From JAWWPG01 sp963820035 (GTDB lineage: Bacteria > Actinomycetota > Actinomycetes > Propionibacteriales > Nocardioidaceae): 64,000 nucleotides of DNA. The notes beneath the pieces were generated by a model. That model did not search any database. It was not told the origin of the DNA and saw only the letters and a program-made list of their open reading frames with translations. The stretch is from positions 186,001-250,000 of the forward strand of contig CAWFYK010000002.1 of the NCBI GenBank assembly GCA_963820035.1, read 5' to 3'. Shown here piece after piece: positions 55,768 to 64,000 of the stretch. Position 1 is the stretch's first letter, and every line of letters begins with the position of its first letter. Both the position numbers and the translations under genes were made by a program.

Positions 55768-57318
55768 ATGAAAGGCACCCTCGACCCACCCCACACCGCT
55801 CGGCGACCCGCGCTCGACGCGTTCGCACAGGCGGTCGACGGCATCGGCGACTTGCTGGCCGGGGTGGCCGGGCTGCCCGGCTGGACATTGACCGAGGACG
55901 CCGCCCTGGAACGCCTCGGCGAGCTGCTCGCCGTCCGCGCCGCCGTCGACGAACTGACCGCACGGGTCACCGCCACCGTGTTGGCCCGTGACGTGCCCCG
56001 CCTCGCCGGGGCGGCATCGGCGAAAGCGTGGCTGATGACCACCCACGGCCTGTCGTCTACCGACGCGCACCGGCTGATCGCGCACAGCCGGGTCGCCGAC
56101 ACCGACCAACCCGTCTGCGACCGCACCACCCGCCCAGCCGTCAGCCATGGTGCAGACGGCGGTAACTCGGCCGGAGACCTCGACAACCTCGGCGACCGCG
56201 GCCACATCGATGGGACGATGACGTGGACCGGTACGGCGTGGTGACGGGTGGCCGGTGTGAACCGACCCGACGAGCCTGGGCCAGCGGCGGCCTGTCCGCG
56301 GAACGGGCGGTGCTGGTCGGCCGGGCGGTCACCGACGTCGGGGATCACATCCCCGTCGAGGCGACCGACCGGCTGCAACACCACCTGCTGCGACTCTCAC
56401 CCCGGCCTGACCTACCAGCAGCTGAAGACCGTCTGCCGGCATGCGGTCGAGGTGGTCGACCCCGACGCCGCCGACAAGAAACTCGAAGCCCAGCTCCGCG
56501 ACGCCGAGACCCGCGCGTTGCAGCAGGCGGTCTGCCGGATCTGGAAGACCGGCGACGGCACCACCCGCGGCACCTTCACCATCCCCGACCTGACCGGCGA
56601 CCTGCTGCTGACCGCCCTGAACGCGTTCGCCGCACCACGCCGCGACCCACGCCACCGCCGCCGAGAAGGCGACCCCACCCTGGCCGACCCGGCCGACCCC
56701 CAGACCGACACAGCCGACGGGGTGGGAGACGACCCGGAGCGGTTGTCGTACCCGCAGCGGCTCGGCCGGGCCCTCGTCGAGCTCGCCGAACACCTCCCCA
56801 CTGACGGGCTGCCCCAACACGGCGGCACGAACACCACCCTGGTCATCACCACCGACCTGACCCGGCTGCAGACCGGCCTCGGCGAAGCCATCCTGGACAC
56901 CGGCACCGCGATCAGCATCGGCCAAACCCGCCGGCTCGCCTGCAACGCCCAGCTGATCCCCGCCGTCCTCGACGGCCCCTCGACCATCCTCGACCTCGGC
57001 ATGGCCCGGCGACTGTTCAACCGCCACCAACGCCTCGCCCTGGCGCTGCGAGACCAAGGCTGCATCTGGCCCGGCTGCGACCGGCCCCCCGCCTGGACAG
57101 AAGCCCACCACCTCACCACATGGACCGACGGCGGACCCACCGACCTCAACAACGGCTGCCTGCTCTGCGTCTACCACCACCACCTCGTCCACACCGACAC
57201 CGGTTGGACCATCCGAATGGCACCCGACGGCCACCCCCACGTCATCCCACCCAAACGCCTCGACCCCACCCAAACCCCCCGACGACACCAACGCTTCCCC
57301 TACGACCCCCTCTGCTGA
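55768..57318 (+). pseudogene. DUF222/13E12-family HNH protein with two frameshifts
   Basis: From ATG 55768: ALDAFAQAVDGIGDLLAGVA and DELTARVTATVLARDVPRLA, typical DUF222. Near 56240 the frame is lost. The next frame gives AWASGGLSAERAVLVGRAVT and DRLQHHLLRL. Near 56400 it returns to the first frame with LTYQQLKTVCRHAVEVVDPD and runs to the stop. The C-terminal HNH is intact: CIWPGCDRPPAWTEAHHLT, then NNGCLLCVYHHHLVH. A restart at 56248 is unlikely to give a folded DUF222. Confidence 0.85.
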
Positions 57319-57339
57319 ACGGGCGAAGCCTGGCCGACC

Positions 57340-57534
57340 TCAGGTCAGATCGGCACCCGCCTCGGTTTCGGCCGACGTCGTGCCCGGGCATTTCGGGTTC
57401 GGGCACGTCATCACGGTGACGACCTCGCCCGGCTCATGGCCGTCCGGGTCGTTGTCGCCGGCGCGGGTCGTCCTCGGTTCGAGACCGGTGCCGCACACCT
57501 CACAACGCTCGAAGTCCTCATACTCCACCGTCAT
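57340..57534 (-). CDS. 64 aa zinc-ribbon-like protein, copy 2 (four Cys intact)
   Basis: ATG 57534. MTVEYEDFERCEVCGTGLEP, an acidic middle, then VVTVMTCPNPKCPGTTSAET. The CxxC and C-P-N-x-x-C pairs can form one zinc site. Paralogue of 41540-41734, same length, about half identical. It faces the membrane microprotein gene across 220 bp. Confidence 0.75.
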   Translation of the reverse strand: MTVEYEDFERCEVCGTGLEPRTTRAGDNDPDGHEPGEVVTVMTCPNPKCPGTTSAETEAGADLT

Positions 57535-57754
57535 CGCGACTCCTTCGCCGGATCAGAGCTCGATGCTCAAACCCTCCACGGGCATTCTCCCCACGTCCGA
57601 GCCCACGGGTCACAGAGACCCGCCGACACCTCACGACGATGGCCTCGATTCCATCTCAGGGTGAACCGTTGGTGATTCGGCGCCGTGGTGACTCTGTGCC
57701 GGTCAATGAGTCCGGAGCAGCAGCAGTCCCATTCAGAGGGCATCGGGAGCAGTC

Positions 57755-57868
57755 ATGATCAGCAGCAGGCTCATCGTCGGGTTCATGGCGGTCGCCGCTC
57801 TGATCGTCGTCCTCGCCATCGTCTACAGCGGTGGCGGAGCAGGCGGCGCGGGCGTCAGCGGCTATTAG
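57755..57868 (+). CDS. Microprotein: 37 aa membrane peptide with Gly-rich tail, copy 2
   Basis: ATG 57755 to TAG 57868. One helix (LIVGFMAVAALIVVLAIVY) and tail SGGGAGGAGVSGY. The first 54 nt are identical to the copy at 41215-41325, after which the genes diverge while keeping the Gly-rich, Tyr-ended tail. Function unknown. Confidence 0.7.
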   Translation: MISSRLIVGFMAVAALIVVLAIVYSGGGAGGAGVSGY

Positions 57869-57920
57869 TGCCGCCGCCTGCTCCGTCCAGGAGTTGCCTC
57901 GACGAGGTCGCAGCCGACCC

Positions 57921-58265
57921 CTACTTCTCGGCCAAGGCGCGGATGGCATGCGCGAAGTTGGCGATGTCGCCGTACTGCCGGACGGAGGCGGCCTCGTCTT
58001 CCGTCATCGCCCCGACGGCGACCTTGTGCACCCGCAGCACTGTCGCCTCGCCGTCGGCCTCGAAGAGATACTCGGTGTCCAGGATCGTTCCGGCCATGAT
58101 CCGACGTCGACCAGGACTCCGAGGTGCTGCATCACGGCATATCGGCTGAGTCCGGGCAGCTTCGCCGCGAGCTCTCCCGTCGTCGCGGGAGCCACCCGAA
58201 GCAGGTCGAGCAACTGCCGGCGCCACGGGTTCGCGAGCGCCCGCCACAGACCTGCCGATCTGTCA
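57921..58265 (-). pseudogene. ArsR regulator/SRPBCC fusion remnant
   Basis: The 5' part reads LWRALANPWRRQLLDLLRVA, then TTGELAAKLPGLSRYAVMQH and LGVL, an ArsR winged helix. After a frame change and missing sequence, the 3' part reads GTILDTEYLFEADGEATVLR and VHKVAVGAMTEDEAASVRQY, the C-terminal end of an AHSA1-like SRPBCC protein. ArsR and AHSA1 genes are often paired; here a deletion joined them out of frame. Confidence 0.7.
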
Positions 58266-59408
58266 GCGCAAAGCCCAGCGCCTGCCGTCCCAGTGCTCGA
58301 TGAGCGGGTCGGGCCAGGGGCCCCGCGAGGATCGAAGGCCGACCGCCCAAGCGTCCGTCGTCGTATCAGCGCTGACCGCATACAGGTTCGAGCCGTGTCC
58401 TGGGTTCGGGCTCGCCACCTGCGTCCAGCGGCGCCCATCCCAGTGCGTGAGAAGGGTCTTGCGCCTCGCGGAGCCCCCCGCCCAGACGTCATGCGATGAC
58501 GTGGAACTGACCCCCGCGAACGTGGCGAACTGCCCCCGGGCTGGCGGCGAGGTGGTCCATCTGGTGCCGTCCCAATGCATGATCAACGTCCTGGTGCCGC
58601 GTCTTCCGCCGTAGGCACCGACGGCCCATACGTCGTTGGCTGACACTGCCGTCACTCCCCACAGCTCGTTCTGACGGCGCAGTCCCGGGTTGGGGCTGGC
58701 GACCCGCGTCCAGGCCGTCCCGTCCCAGTGCTCAGTGAATGTCGCCTCGCCGCCGCGGCGGAAGGTGATGCCGACGATCCATGCGTCGTTGCTCGACACG
58801 GCGTTCACGGACTCGAGCGCCGGTCCGTCTTCACCGGGGTCGGGGCCGGGGACGATCGTCCACGTCTTTCCATCCCAGTGCTCGATCAGGCTGTGAGGCC
58901 CGCCGAATCCCACCGCCCACACGTTCCTGCTGGTCACCGCATCGACCGCGAAGAGCGACGCCTGCTTTCCTGGACTGGGGCTCGGGATCCGTGTCCAGCG
59001 ATGACCGTCCCAATGATCGACGAGCGTGTCGCGGGTGCCGCGTCGGCCGTAGGCCGTCCCGACGGCCCAGACATCCTTGGGGCTCAGTGCGCTTGCGGCG
59101 AGCACGTCTGTGCCGACCTCGGTCCGGTTCGGACTTGCTTGGCGGCTCCACTTCGTGCCATCCCAGTGCTCGATGAGTGGTCTCAGGTGGTGGCCTGAGA
59201 CGAAGCGGTAGCCGACAGCCCACGCGTTCGTCGGGGACAGAGCGGTGACGCCGTTGAGCACCCCACCCCTGACCTCGCGTGGTAGCGCAGAAGGTCTCGT
59301 CGACCAGGACGTGTGGGTTGTGGCAGCTGCCGGCATCGCGACCAAGGTGCCCGCCGCCAATGCCAGGCCGATGCTGCCCGTCGTACGCGAGCGAAACAGG
59401 AGTCTCAT
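58263..59408 (-). CDS. Secreted seven-repeat beta-propeller-like protein
   Basis: The product is 381 aa from ATG 59408 (GGGGAAA upstream). Signal peptide GSIGLALAAGTLVAMPAAAT. It is followed by seven repeats of the pattern D-V-W-A-V-G, then L-I-E-H-W-D-G-x-x-W and SPNPG, for example DVWAVGTAYGRRGTRDTLVD and NVWAVGFGGPHSLIEHWDGK. Seven units fit one closed propeller. No catalytic residues can be named; likely an extracellular binding protein. Confidence 0.85.
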   Translation of the reverse strand: MRLLFRSRTTGSIGLALAAGTLVAMPAAATTHTSWSTRPSALPREVRGGVLNGVTALSPTNAWAVGYRFVSGHHLRPLIEHWDGTKWSRQASPNRTEVGTDVLAASALSPKDVWAVGTAYGRRGTRDTLVDHWDGHRWTRIPSPSPGKQASLFAVDAVTSRNVWAVGFGGPHSLIEHWDGKTWTIVPGPDPGEDGPALESVNAVSSNDAWIVGITFRRGGEATFTEHWDGTAWTRVASPNPGLRRQNELWGVTAVSANDVWAVGAYGGRRGTRTLIMHWDGTRWTTSPPARGQFATFAGVSSTSSHDVWAGGSARRKTLLTHWDGRRWTQVASPNPGHGSNLYAVSADTTTDAWAVGLRSSRGPWPDPLIEHWDGRRWALR

Positions 59409-59631
59409 GAGATTTCCCCAGTCCTCTAACGACGTCCCTTTCTCACAGGGCGTGTGCGGTGAGTATGCGTCCGGATCCGACCCTGAGCAATGACCACCAA
59501 CGGTGTACGCCGGGGCGCATCGATCCAGTGCCGGGGCCGATGCGGGAAACGGGTGCGACGTGCAACAGGGCCGCTCGATACGATCGGACTCATCCGCCGT
59601 ACGGCGGCATCCACTCGTGAAGGAGCATCTC

Positions 59632-61644
59632 GTGTCCGACATCCGCGTCACCACTGTCCGCGCAGGCCAGCGTGCCGAGCGGGTCGTGACGACGGGCACG
59701 AAGGCATGGGAGCTCTTCCGGGACGAGCCCGAGGTCATCGCCGCTCGGGTCGACGGGGAGCTGCGCGACCTCGCCGTCGAGCTCGGTGAGGGCGCCGAGG
59801 TCTCGCCGGTCGAGATCGACAGTGACGACGGCCGGGCGATCCTGCGGCACTCGACCGCCCATGTGATGGCTCAGGCGGTGCAGGAGCTGTTCCCGCAGGC
59901 GCGGCTGGGGATCGGGCCGCCGATCACGGATGGCTTCTACTACGACTTCGACGTGCCGGAGCCGTTCCGACCCGAGGACATCGAGGCGATCGAGGCGCGG
60001 ATGCGCAAGATCGTGAAGGAGGGCCAGCGGTTCGCCCGCCGCGCGGTCGACGACGAGGAGGCCGGCGCCGAGCTGGCCGACGAGCCCTACAAGCTCGAGC
60101 TGGTCGGTCTCAAGGGTTCAGCGTCGGAAGTCGCCGACTCGGATGCCGGTGTCGAAGTTGGATCGGGGGACCTCACGATCTACGACAACCTGAGACGCGA
60201 CGGATCCCTCGCCTGGAAGGACCTCTGTCGGGGTCCGCACCTGCCGACAACGAAGCGCATCCCGGCCTTCAAGCTGATGCGCTCGGCGGCGGCGTACTGG
60301 CGCGGAGACGAGCGCAACCCTCAGCTGCAGCGGATCTATGGCACCGCGTGGGAGTCCAAGGAGGCGCTCGCGGCGTACCTCGATCGGCTCGAGGAGGCGG
60401 CCCGCCGCGACCATCGCCGTCTCGGCGCGGACCTGGACCTGTTCAGCTTCCCCGAGGAGATCGGCTCTGGTCTCGCCGTGTTCCACCCCAAGGGTGGAGT
60501 GCTTCGCAAGGTGATGGAGGACTACTCGCGAGCCCGGCATGTGGAGGCCGACTATGACTTCGTGAACAGCCCGCACATCAGCAAGTCCACACTCTTCGAG
60601 ACCTCCGGCCACCTCGACTGGTTCGCCGACGGGATGTACCCGCCGATGCACGTCGATGAGGAGCGGGCGCCCGATGGCAGCGTCCGCAAGCCCGGCCAGG
60701 ACTACTACCTGAAGCCGATGAACTGTCCCTTCCACTGCCTGATCTTCCGGGCTAGGGGCCGTTCGTACCGCGAGCTGCCGCTCCGCCTGTTCGAGTTCGG
60801 CTCTGTCTACCGCTATGAGAAGTCCGGTGTGGTCCACGGGCTCACCCGAGTCCGCGGCCTGACCATGGACGACGCCCACATCTTCGTGGCTCAGGAGCAG
60901 GTGGAGGATGAGCTGGCCAAGCTGCTCACCTTCGTGCTCCAGCTCCTCAAGGACTACGGGCTTGACGACTTCTATCTCGAGCTGTCGACGAAGGATCCCG
61001 ACAAGTACATCGGCTCCGACGAGGTCTGGGAGCGCGCCACCGAGACGCTGCACAAGGTTGCGGTCGCCTCCGGCCTCGAGCTGGTGCCCGACCCCGGCGG
61101 CGCTGCGTTCTACGGTCCGAAGATCTCCGTACAGGCGCGCGACGCGATCGGGCGCACCTGGCAGATGTCGACGATCCAGCTGGACTTCAACGAGCCCGAG
61201 CGTTTCGGACTTGAATACACGGCGGCCGACGGGTCGCGAAAGCGGCCCGTGATGATCCACCGGGCGCTCTTCGGCTCGATCGAGCGCTTCCTTGCCGTCC
61301 TCACGGAGCACTACGCCGGCGCCTTCCCGCCGTGGCTCGCGCCCGTGCAGGTCGTCGCCATCCCGATCGCGGAGCGGCACGCCGACTACTTGCGAGAGAT
61401 CGCCAGCCGGCTCAAGGGCGACGGGATCCGGGTGGAGGTCGACGACTCCGATGACCGGATGCAGAAGAAGATCCGCAACGCACAACTGCAGAAGGTTCCC
61501 TTCATGGTGATCGCGGGGGACCGCGACATCGAGGAGGGCGCGGTGTCATTCCGCTACCGTGACGGCCTTCAGGACAACTCGGTGCCGGTCGACGAGGCCG
61601 TCGCACGGATCCTGAGCGCCGTGGCGACGCGGGAGCAGGTGTGA
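59632..61644 (+). CDS. thrS: Threonine--tRNA ligase
   Basis: The product is 670 aa from GTG 59632 with GAAGGAG upstream. It has a TGS-like N-terminus; an editing domain with HSTAHVMAQAVQELFP and LCRGPHLPTTKR; and the class II core with motif 2 region FRARGRSYRELPLRLFEFGS, zinc ligands in MNCPFHCLIF, and motif 3 in RPVMIHRALFGSIERFLAVL. The anticodon-binding domain follows (VQVVAIPIAERHADYLREIA). It charges tRNA-Thr. Its stop overlaps the HIT gene start (GTGA). Confidence 0.97.
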   Translation: MSDIRVTTVRAGQRAERVVTTGTKAWELFRDEPEVIAARVDGELRDLAVELGEGAEVSPVEIDSDDGRAILRHSTAHVMAQAVQELFPQARLGIGPPITDGFYYDFDVPEPFRPEDIEAIEARMRKIVKEGQRFARRAVDDEEAGAELADEPYKLELVGLKGSASEVADSDAGVEVGSGDLTIYDNLRRDGSLAWKDLCRGPHLPTTKRIPAFKLMRSAAAYWRGDERNPQLQRIYGTAWESKEALAAYLDRLEEAARRDHRRLGADLDLFSFPEEIGSGLAVFHPKGGVLRKVMEDYSRARHVEADYDFVNSPHISKSTLFETSGHLDWFADGMYPPMHVDEERAPDGSVRKPGQDYYLKPMNCPFHCLIFRARGRSYRELPLRLFEFGSVYRYEKSGVVHGLTRVRGLTMDDAHIFVAQEQVEDELAKLLTFVLQLLKDYGLDDFYLELSTKDPDKYIGSDEVWERATETLHKVAVASGLELVPDPGGAAFYGPKISVQARDAIGRTWQMSTIQLDFNEPERFGLEYTAADGSRKRPVMIHRALFGSIERFLAVLTEHYAGAFPPWLAPVQVVAIPIAERHADYLREIASRLKGDGIRVEVDDSDDRMQKKIRNAQLQKVPFMVIAGDRDIEEGAVSFRYRDGLQDNSVPVDEAVARILSAVATREQV

Positions 61645-62177
61645 CGGTCGACGAGCCGACGGAGGGCGTCGGGGAGCCTGACTCGTTCGAGCGGTTGTGG
61701 ACGCCCCATCGGATGGCCTACATCCAAGGGGAGAACAAGCCAGCGACGTCGGACTCGGGCGAGTGCCCGTTCTGCCGGGTGCCGGTCCTGCCCGACGACG
61801 AGGGCCTGGTCGTACGACGGGGAGAGGTCGCCTTCGCCGTGCTCAACCTCTACCCCTACAGCCCCGGGCACCTGATGCTCTGTCCCTACCGGCACGCCGC
61901 CGACTACACCGAGCTGTCGGTGGAGGAGAGCACCGAGATCGCTTCGTTGACACAGCAGGCGATCGCCACCCTGCGTGTCGTGTCGGGTCCGGCCGGCTTC
62001 AACATCGGCATCAACCAAGGGGCCGTCGCGGGCGCGGGGATCGCCGCCCACCTGCACCAGCACGTCGTACCTCGCTGGGGTGGTGACACCAACTTCATGC
62101 CCGTCGTCGCGCGCACGAAAGTTCTGCCGCAGCTGCTTCGCGACACTCGGGACTTGCTCGCTGACGCCTGGCGCTGA
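61641..62177 (+). CDS. HIT-family nucleotide hydrolase/transferase
   Basis: The product is 178 aa from GTG 61641. Zinc-binding-like CPFCRVPV at the N-terminus, AVLNLYPYSPGHLMLCPYRH, GFNIGINQGAVAGAGIAAHL and the histidine triad HLHQHVVPRW. It resembles the actinobacterial Ap4A phosphorylase/HIT type that follows thrS. A role in clearing Ap4A made by the synthetase is plausible. Confidence 0.93.
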   Translation: MTVDEPTEGVGEPDSFERLWTPHRMAYIQGENKPATSDSGECPFCRVPVLPDDEGLVVRRGEVAFAVLNLYPYSPGHLMLCPYRHAADYTELSVEESTEIASLTQQAIATLRVVSGPAGFNIGINQGAVAGAGIAAHLHQHVVPRWGGDTNFMPVVARTKVLPQLLRDTRDLLADAWR

Positions 62178-62186
62178 GAGGAAGAA

Positions 62187-62267
62187 GGTGACGGTTCGGC
62201 CGGAAGAACCTGACGGCTCGGCGGTAAGAACCTGACGGCTCGGCGGTAAGAACCTGACGGCTCGGCG
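62187..62267. repeat. 22-bp tandem repeat, 3.7 copies
   Basis: Unit CCTGACGGCTCGGCGGTAAG plus AA: one diverged copy at 62187, perfect copies at 62209 and 62231, and a partial copy at 62253. It lies between the ends of the convergent HIT and EF-G-like genes. Confidence 0.9.
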
Positions 62268-62272
62268 AGGGG

Positions 62273-64000
62273 TTATGGGGTCTCGGTGAGCTTCGCGGCG
62301 ATGTGGGAGGGTACCGCTTCGTAGCGGGCGAACTCGCGGCTGAACGTGCCGGTTCCGTGGCTGAGCGATCGGAGCTCCGTCGCATAGCGCACCAGCTCCA
62401 GCTGCGGCGCCTCCGCGCGCACGAGGGTGCGGCCGGTACCGACCGGCTCGGTGCCGATCACCCGCGCCCGCCGGGTCGACAGGTCACCCATCACCGCGCC
62501 CATGTAGTCGTCGTCGATGAGCACGTCCACCTCGTCGATCGGCTCCAGCAGGCTGATCCCCGCCGCGTGGGCCGCCTCTCGCAGCGCGAGCGATCCCGCG
62601 GTCTGGAAAGCCATGTCGCTCGAGTCGACGCTGTGCGCCTTGCCGTCGAAGAGCGTGACCTTGATGTCGACGACCGGGTAGCCGGCGGCGAGGCCGCGTT
62701 CGAGCTGGGCCCGGACGCCCTTCTCGACGCTCGGGATGAACTGTCGCGGCACGGAGCCGCCGACGACCTTGTCGACGAACTCGAACCCGCCGCCGGGCTC
62801 GAGCGGCTCGACCGTGACGTCGCACACCGCGAACTGTCCGTGACCGCCGCTCTGCTTCACGTGACGACCGTGACCGTTGGCCTTGGTCGAGAACGTCTCC
62901 CGCAGCGGGACGCGCACGTCGACCTGGTCGACCTGGACGCCGAACCGGTTGCGGAGCCGGTCGAGCAGGACGTCGGCATGCGCCTCGCCCATGCACCACA
63001 GCACCAGCTGTCCGGTCTCCGGGTTGTGCTCGATCCGGACCGTCGGGTCCTCGGCCGCAAGCCGCGCCAGCGCCGCGCCCAGCTTGTCCTCGTCTGCCTT
63101 CGCGTGGGCTACCAGCGCGAACGGGAGCAGCGGGTCGGGCATCGACCAGGGCTCCATGACGAGCGGGTTGTCCTTGTCGCTCAGAGTGTCGCCGGTCTCG
63201 GCGCGGGAGAGCTTGGCGATCGCGCAGATGTCGCCCGCGATGCAGGCGGTGCTCGGACGCTGCACCTTGCCGAGGGGTGATGACAGCGCGCCGATGCGCT
63301 CGTCCTCGTCGTGGTCCTCGTGGCCGCGGTCGTGGTCGCTGAACTCGGAGAAGTGGCCCGATACGTGCACGGTCGCATCGGGGTGGACAGTGCCGGAGAA
63401 GACCCGGGTCAGGCTGATCCGGCCGACGTAGGGGTCCGACGTGGTCTTGACGACCTCGGCGACCAGCGAGCCGTTGGGGTCGCAGGCGAGTCCCTCGACC
63501 GGCTTGCCGGCGGACGTGTAGACCGCGGGGAAGGGGTGCTCGGAGGGGGGCGGAAACGCCGAGGTGATGATCTCGAGGAGCTCGTCGAGGCCCAGCCCCG
63601 ACAACGCGCACACCGGGACAGCCGGGAAGAAGGACGCGTGGGCCACCGCCTTCTCCAGGTCGTCGATGAGGAGCTTCGTGTCGATGTCCTCACCGTTCAT
63701 GTAGCGGTCCATGAGGCTCTCGTCCTCGGACTCCTCGATGATGCCTTCGATCAGGGTGCCGCGGCTGTCGTCGATGAGCAGCTGCTCGTCCTCGCTGGGC
63801 TGCCGCACGGCCCGCTCGCTGCCGGAGTAGTCGGAGACCGTCTGGGAGATCAACGCGGCCAGGTCGTCGACCTCCGAACCTGGGTGTGGCACCGGGACGT
63901 AGAGCGGGATGACCTTGTCGCCGAACGCGTCCTGTGCCGCCGCCAGCACGCCCGCATAGTCCGCCCGCGCGTGGTTCAGCTTGCTGATCACGACGGTGCG
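62273..64000 (-). CDS. Elongation factor G-like GTPase (EF-G2 type), 5' end outside the window
   Basis: 576 codons (575 aa plus stop) are visible; the frame is still open at base 64000 (RTVVISKLNHARADY). The G4 motif region is therefore present but G1-G3 are missing. Domain II (VAEVVKTTSDPYVGRISLTR), domain III, domain IV (GHGRHVKQSGGHGQFAVCDV) and domain V (LLEPIDEVDVLIDDDYMGAV) follow the EF-G order. An acidic His-rich insert (HDRGHEDHDEDERIG) sits in domain II. This is the EF-G-like paralogue of actinobacteria, not the main fusA. Confidence 0.92.
   Translation of the reverse strand, partial: RTVVISKLNHARADYAGVLAAAQDAFGDKVIPLYVPVPHPGSEVDDLAALISQTVSDYSGSERAVRQPSEDEQLLIDDSRGTLIEGIIEESEDESLMDRYMNGEDIDTKLLIDDLEKAVAHASFFPAVPVCALSGLGLDELLEIITSAFPPPSEHPFPAVYTSAGKPVEGLACDPNGSLVAEVVKTTSDPYVGRISLTRVFSGTVHPDATVHVSGHFSEFSDHDRGHEDHDEDERIGALSSPLGKVQRPSTACIAGDICAIAKLSRAETGDTLSDKDNPLVMEPWSMPDPLLPFALVAHAKADEDKLGAALARLAAEDPTVRIEHNPETGQLVLWCMGEAHADVLLDRLRNRFGVQVDQVDVRVPLRETFSTKANGHGRHVKQSGGHGQFAVCDVTVEPLEPGGGFEFVDKVVGGSVPRQFIPSVEKGVRAQLERGLAAGYPVVDIKVTLFDGKAHSVDSSDMAFQTAGSLALREAAHAAGISLLEPIDEVDVLIDDDYMGAVMGDLSTRRARVIGTEPVGTGRTLVRAEAPQLELVRYATELRSLSHGTGTFSREFARYEAVPSHIAAKLTETP

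Noticed and set aside
57656..57949. 97 aa minus-strand frame
   Set aside because: Antisense to the membrane microprotein, whose frame is conserved in two copies.
60118..61485. 455 aa minus-strand frame
   Set aside because: Shadow of thrS.

Overview
The window is GC-rich actinobacterial chromosome, probably from the Propionibacteriales/Nocardioides part of the phylum. The evidence is the gene content: a coproporphyrin-dependent heme branch (hemE, hemY/cgoX, chdC/hemQ), DUF3000 next to RNase D, an Rpf gene behind a cyclic-di-AMP riboswitch, a short Cys-containing leader peptide before cysH, an NhaP antiporter carrying a UBP zinc finger, 13E12/DUF222 and CGNR proteins, and frequent GTG starts with ATGA/GTGA overlaps. 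Nothing in the window fixes the genus.

Layout. 1-6.1 kb: the 3' end of a class V aminotransferase, a DUF1295 membrane protein, a giant LuxR-type (LAL) regulator and, directly behind it, a secreted protein built almost only of TVQL repeats, closed by a duplicated double hairpin. 6.6-17.8 kb: NhaP-UBP antiporter, PemK-like toxin, HrpA helicase, a TetR/DHA2 efflux operon with a perfect 27-bp palindromic operator, an aromatic acid exporter-like protein, and riboswitch-rpf. 17.8-24.6 kb: RNase D, DUF3000, heme genes, DUF4349 protein, msrB. 24.6-28.6 kb: a LigD-type polymerase and a stand-alone ATP-dependent DNA ligase (an end-joining set), with a UspA-like protein between them. 28.6-32.7 kb: RibD-like reductase, then sulfate assimilation (leader peptide, cysH, CbiX-like chelatase) and glyA. 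32.8-40.7 kb: AidB-like dehydrogenase, YihY/BrkB, RsgA, a large Asp-box lipoprotein, a secreted lysozyme-like protein and a GAF protein.

Accessory zone, 40.7-58.3 kb. A 10.6-kb integrated element lies between two copies of a 26-bp core (42540-42565 and 53134-53159). The right copy is the 3' end of tRNA-Val(GAC). Inside are a tyrosine integrase (frameshifted), a zinc-ribbon protein (apparently frameshifted), an excisionase, two small coupled proteins, a RepA-like AAA ATPase (C-terminus frameshifted), five CCTACACG iterons directly behind it, a broken IS1380 copy, three small proteins, an HK97-type capsid protein with no terminase, portal or tail genes, an HNH protein and a DUF6907 protein. This resembles a phage satellite or a reduced prophage, now decaying. 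It is followed by tRNA-Val, tRNA-Cys and tRNA-Gly, a PabC-like aminotransferase, SRPBCC and CGNR proteins, a second tRNA-Val and a frameshifted DUF222 gene.

Two copies of a divergent microprotein pair (a 36-37 aa glycine-tailed membrane peptide and a 64 aa CxxC protein) flank the accessory zone in opposite orientation, at 41.2-41.7 kb and 57.3-57.9 kb. The first 54 nt of the membrane-peptide genes are identical.

58.3-64 kb returns to core genes: a secreted seven-repeat propeller protein, thrS, a HIT-family hydrolase and an EF-G-like GTPase cut by the right edge.
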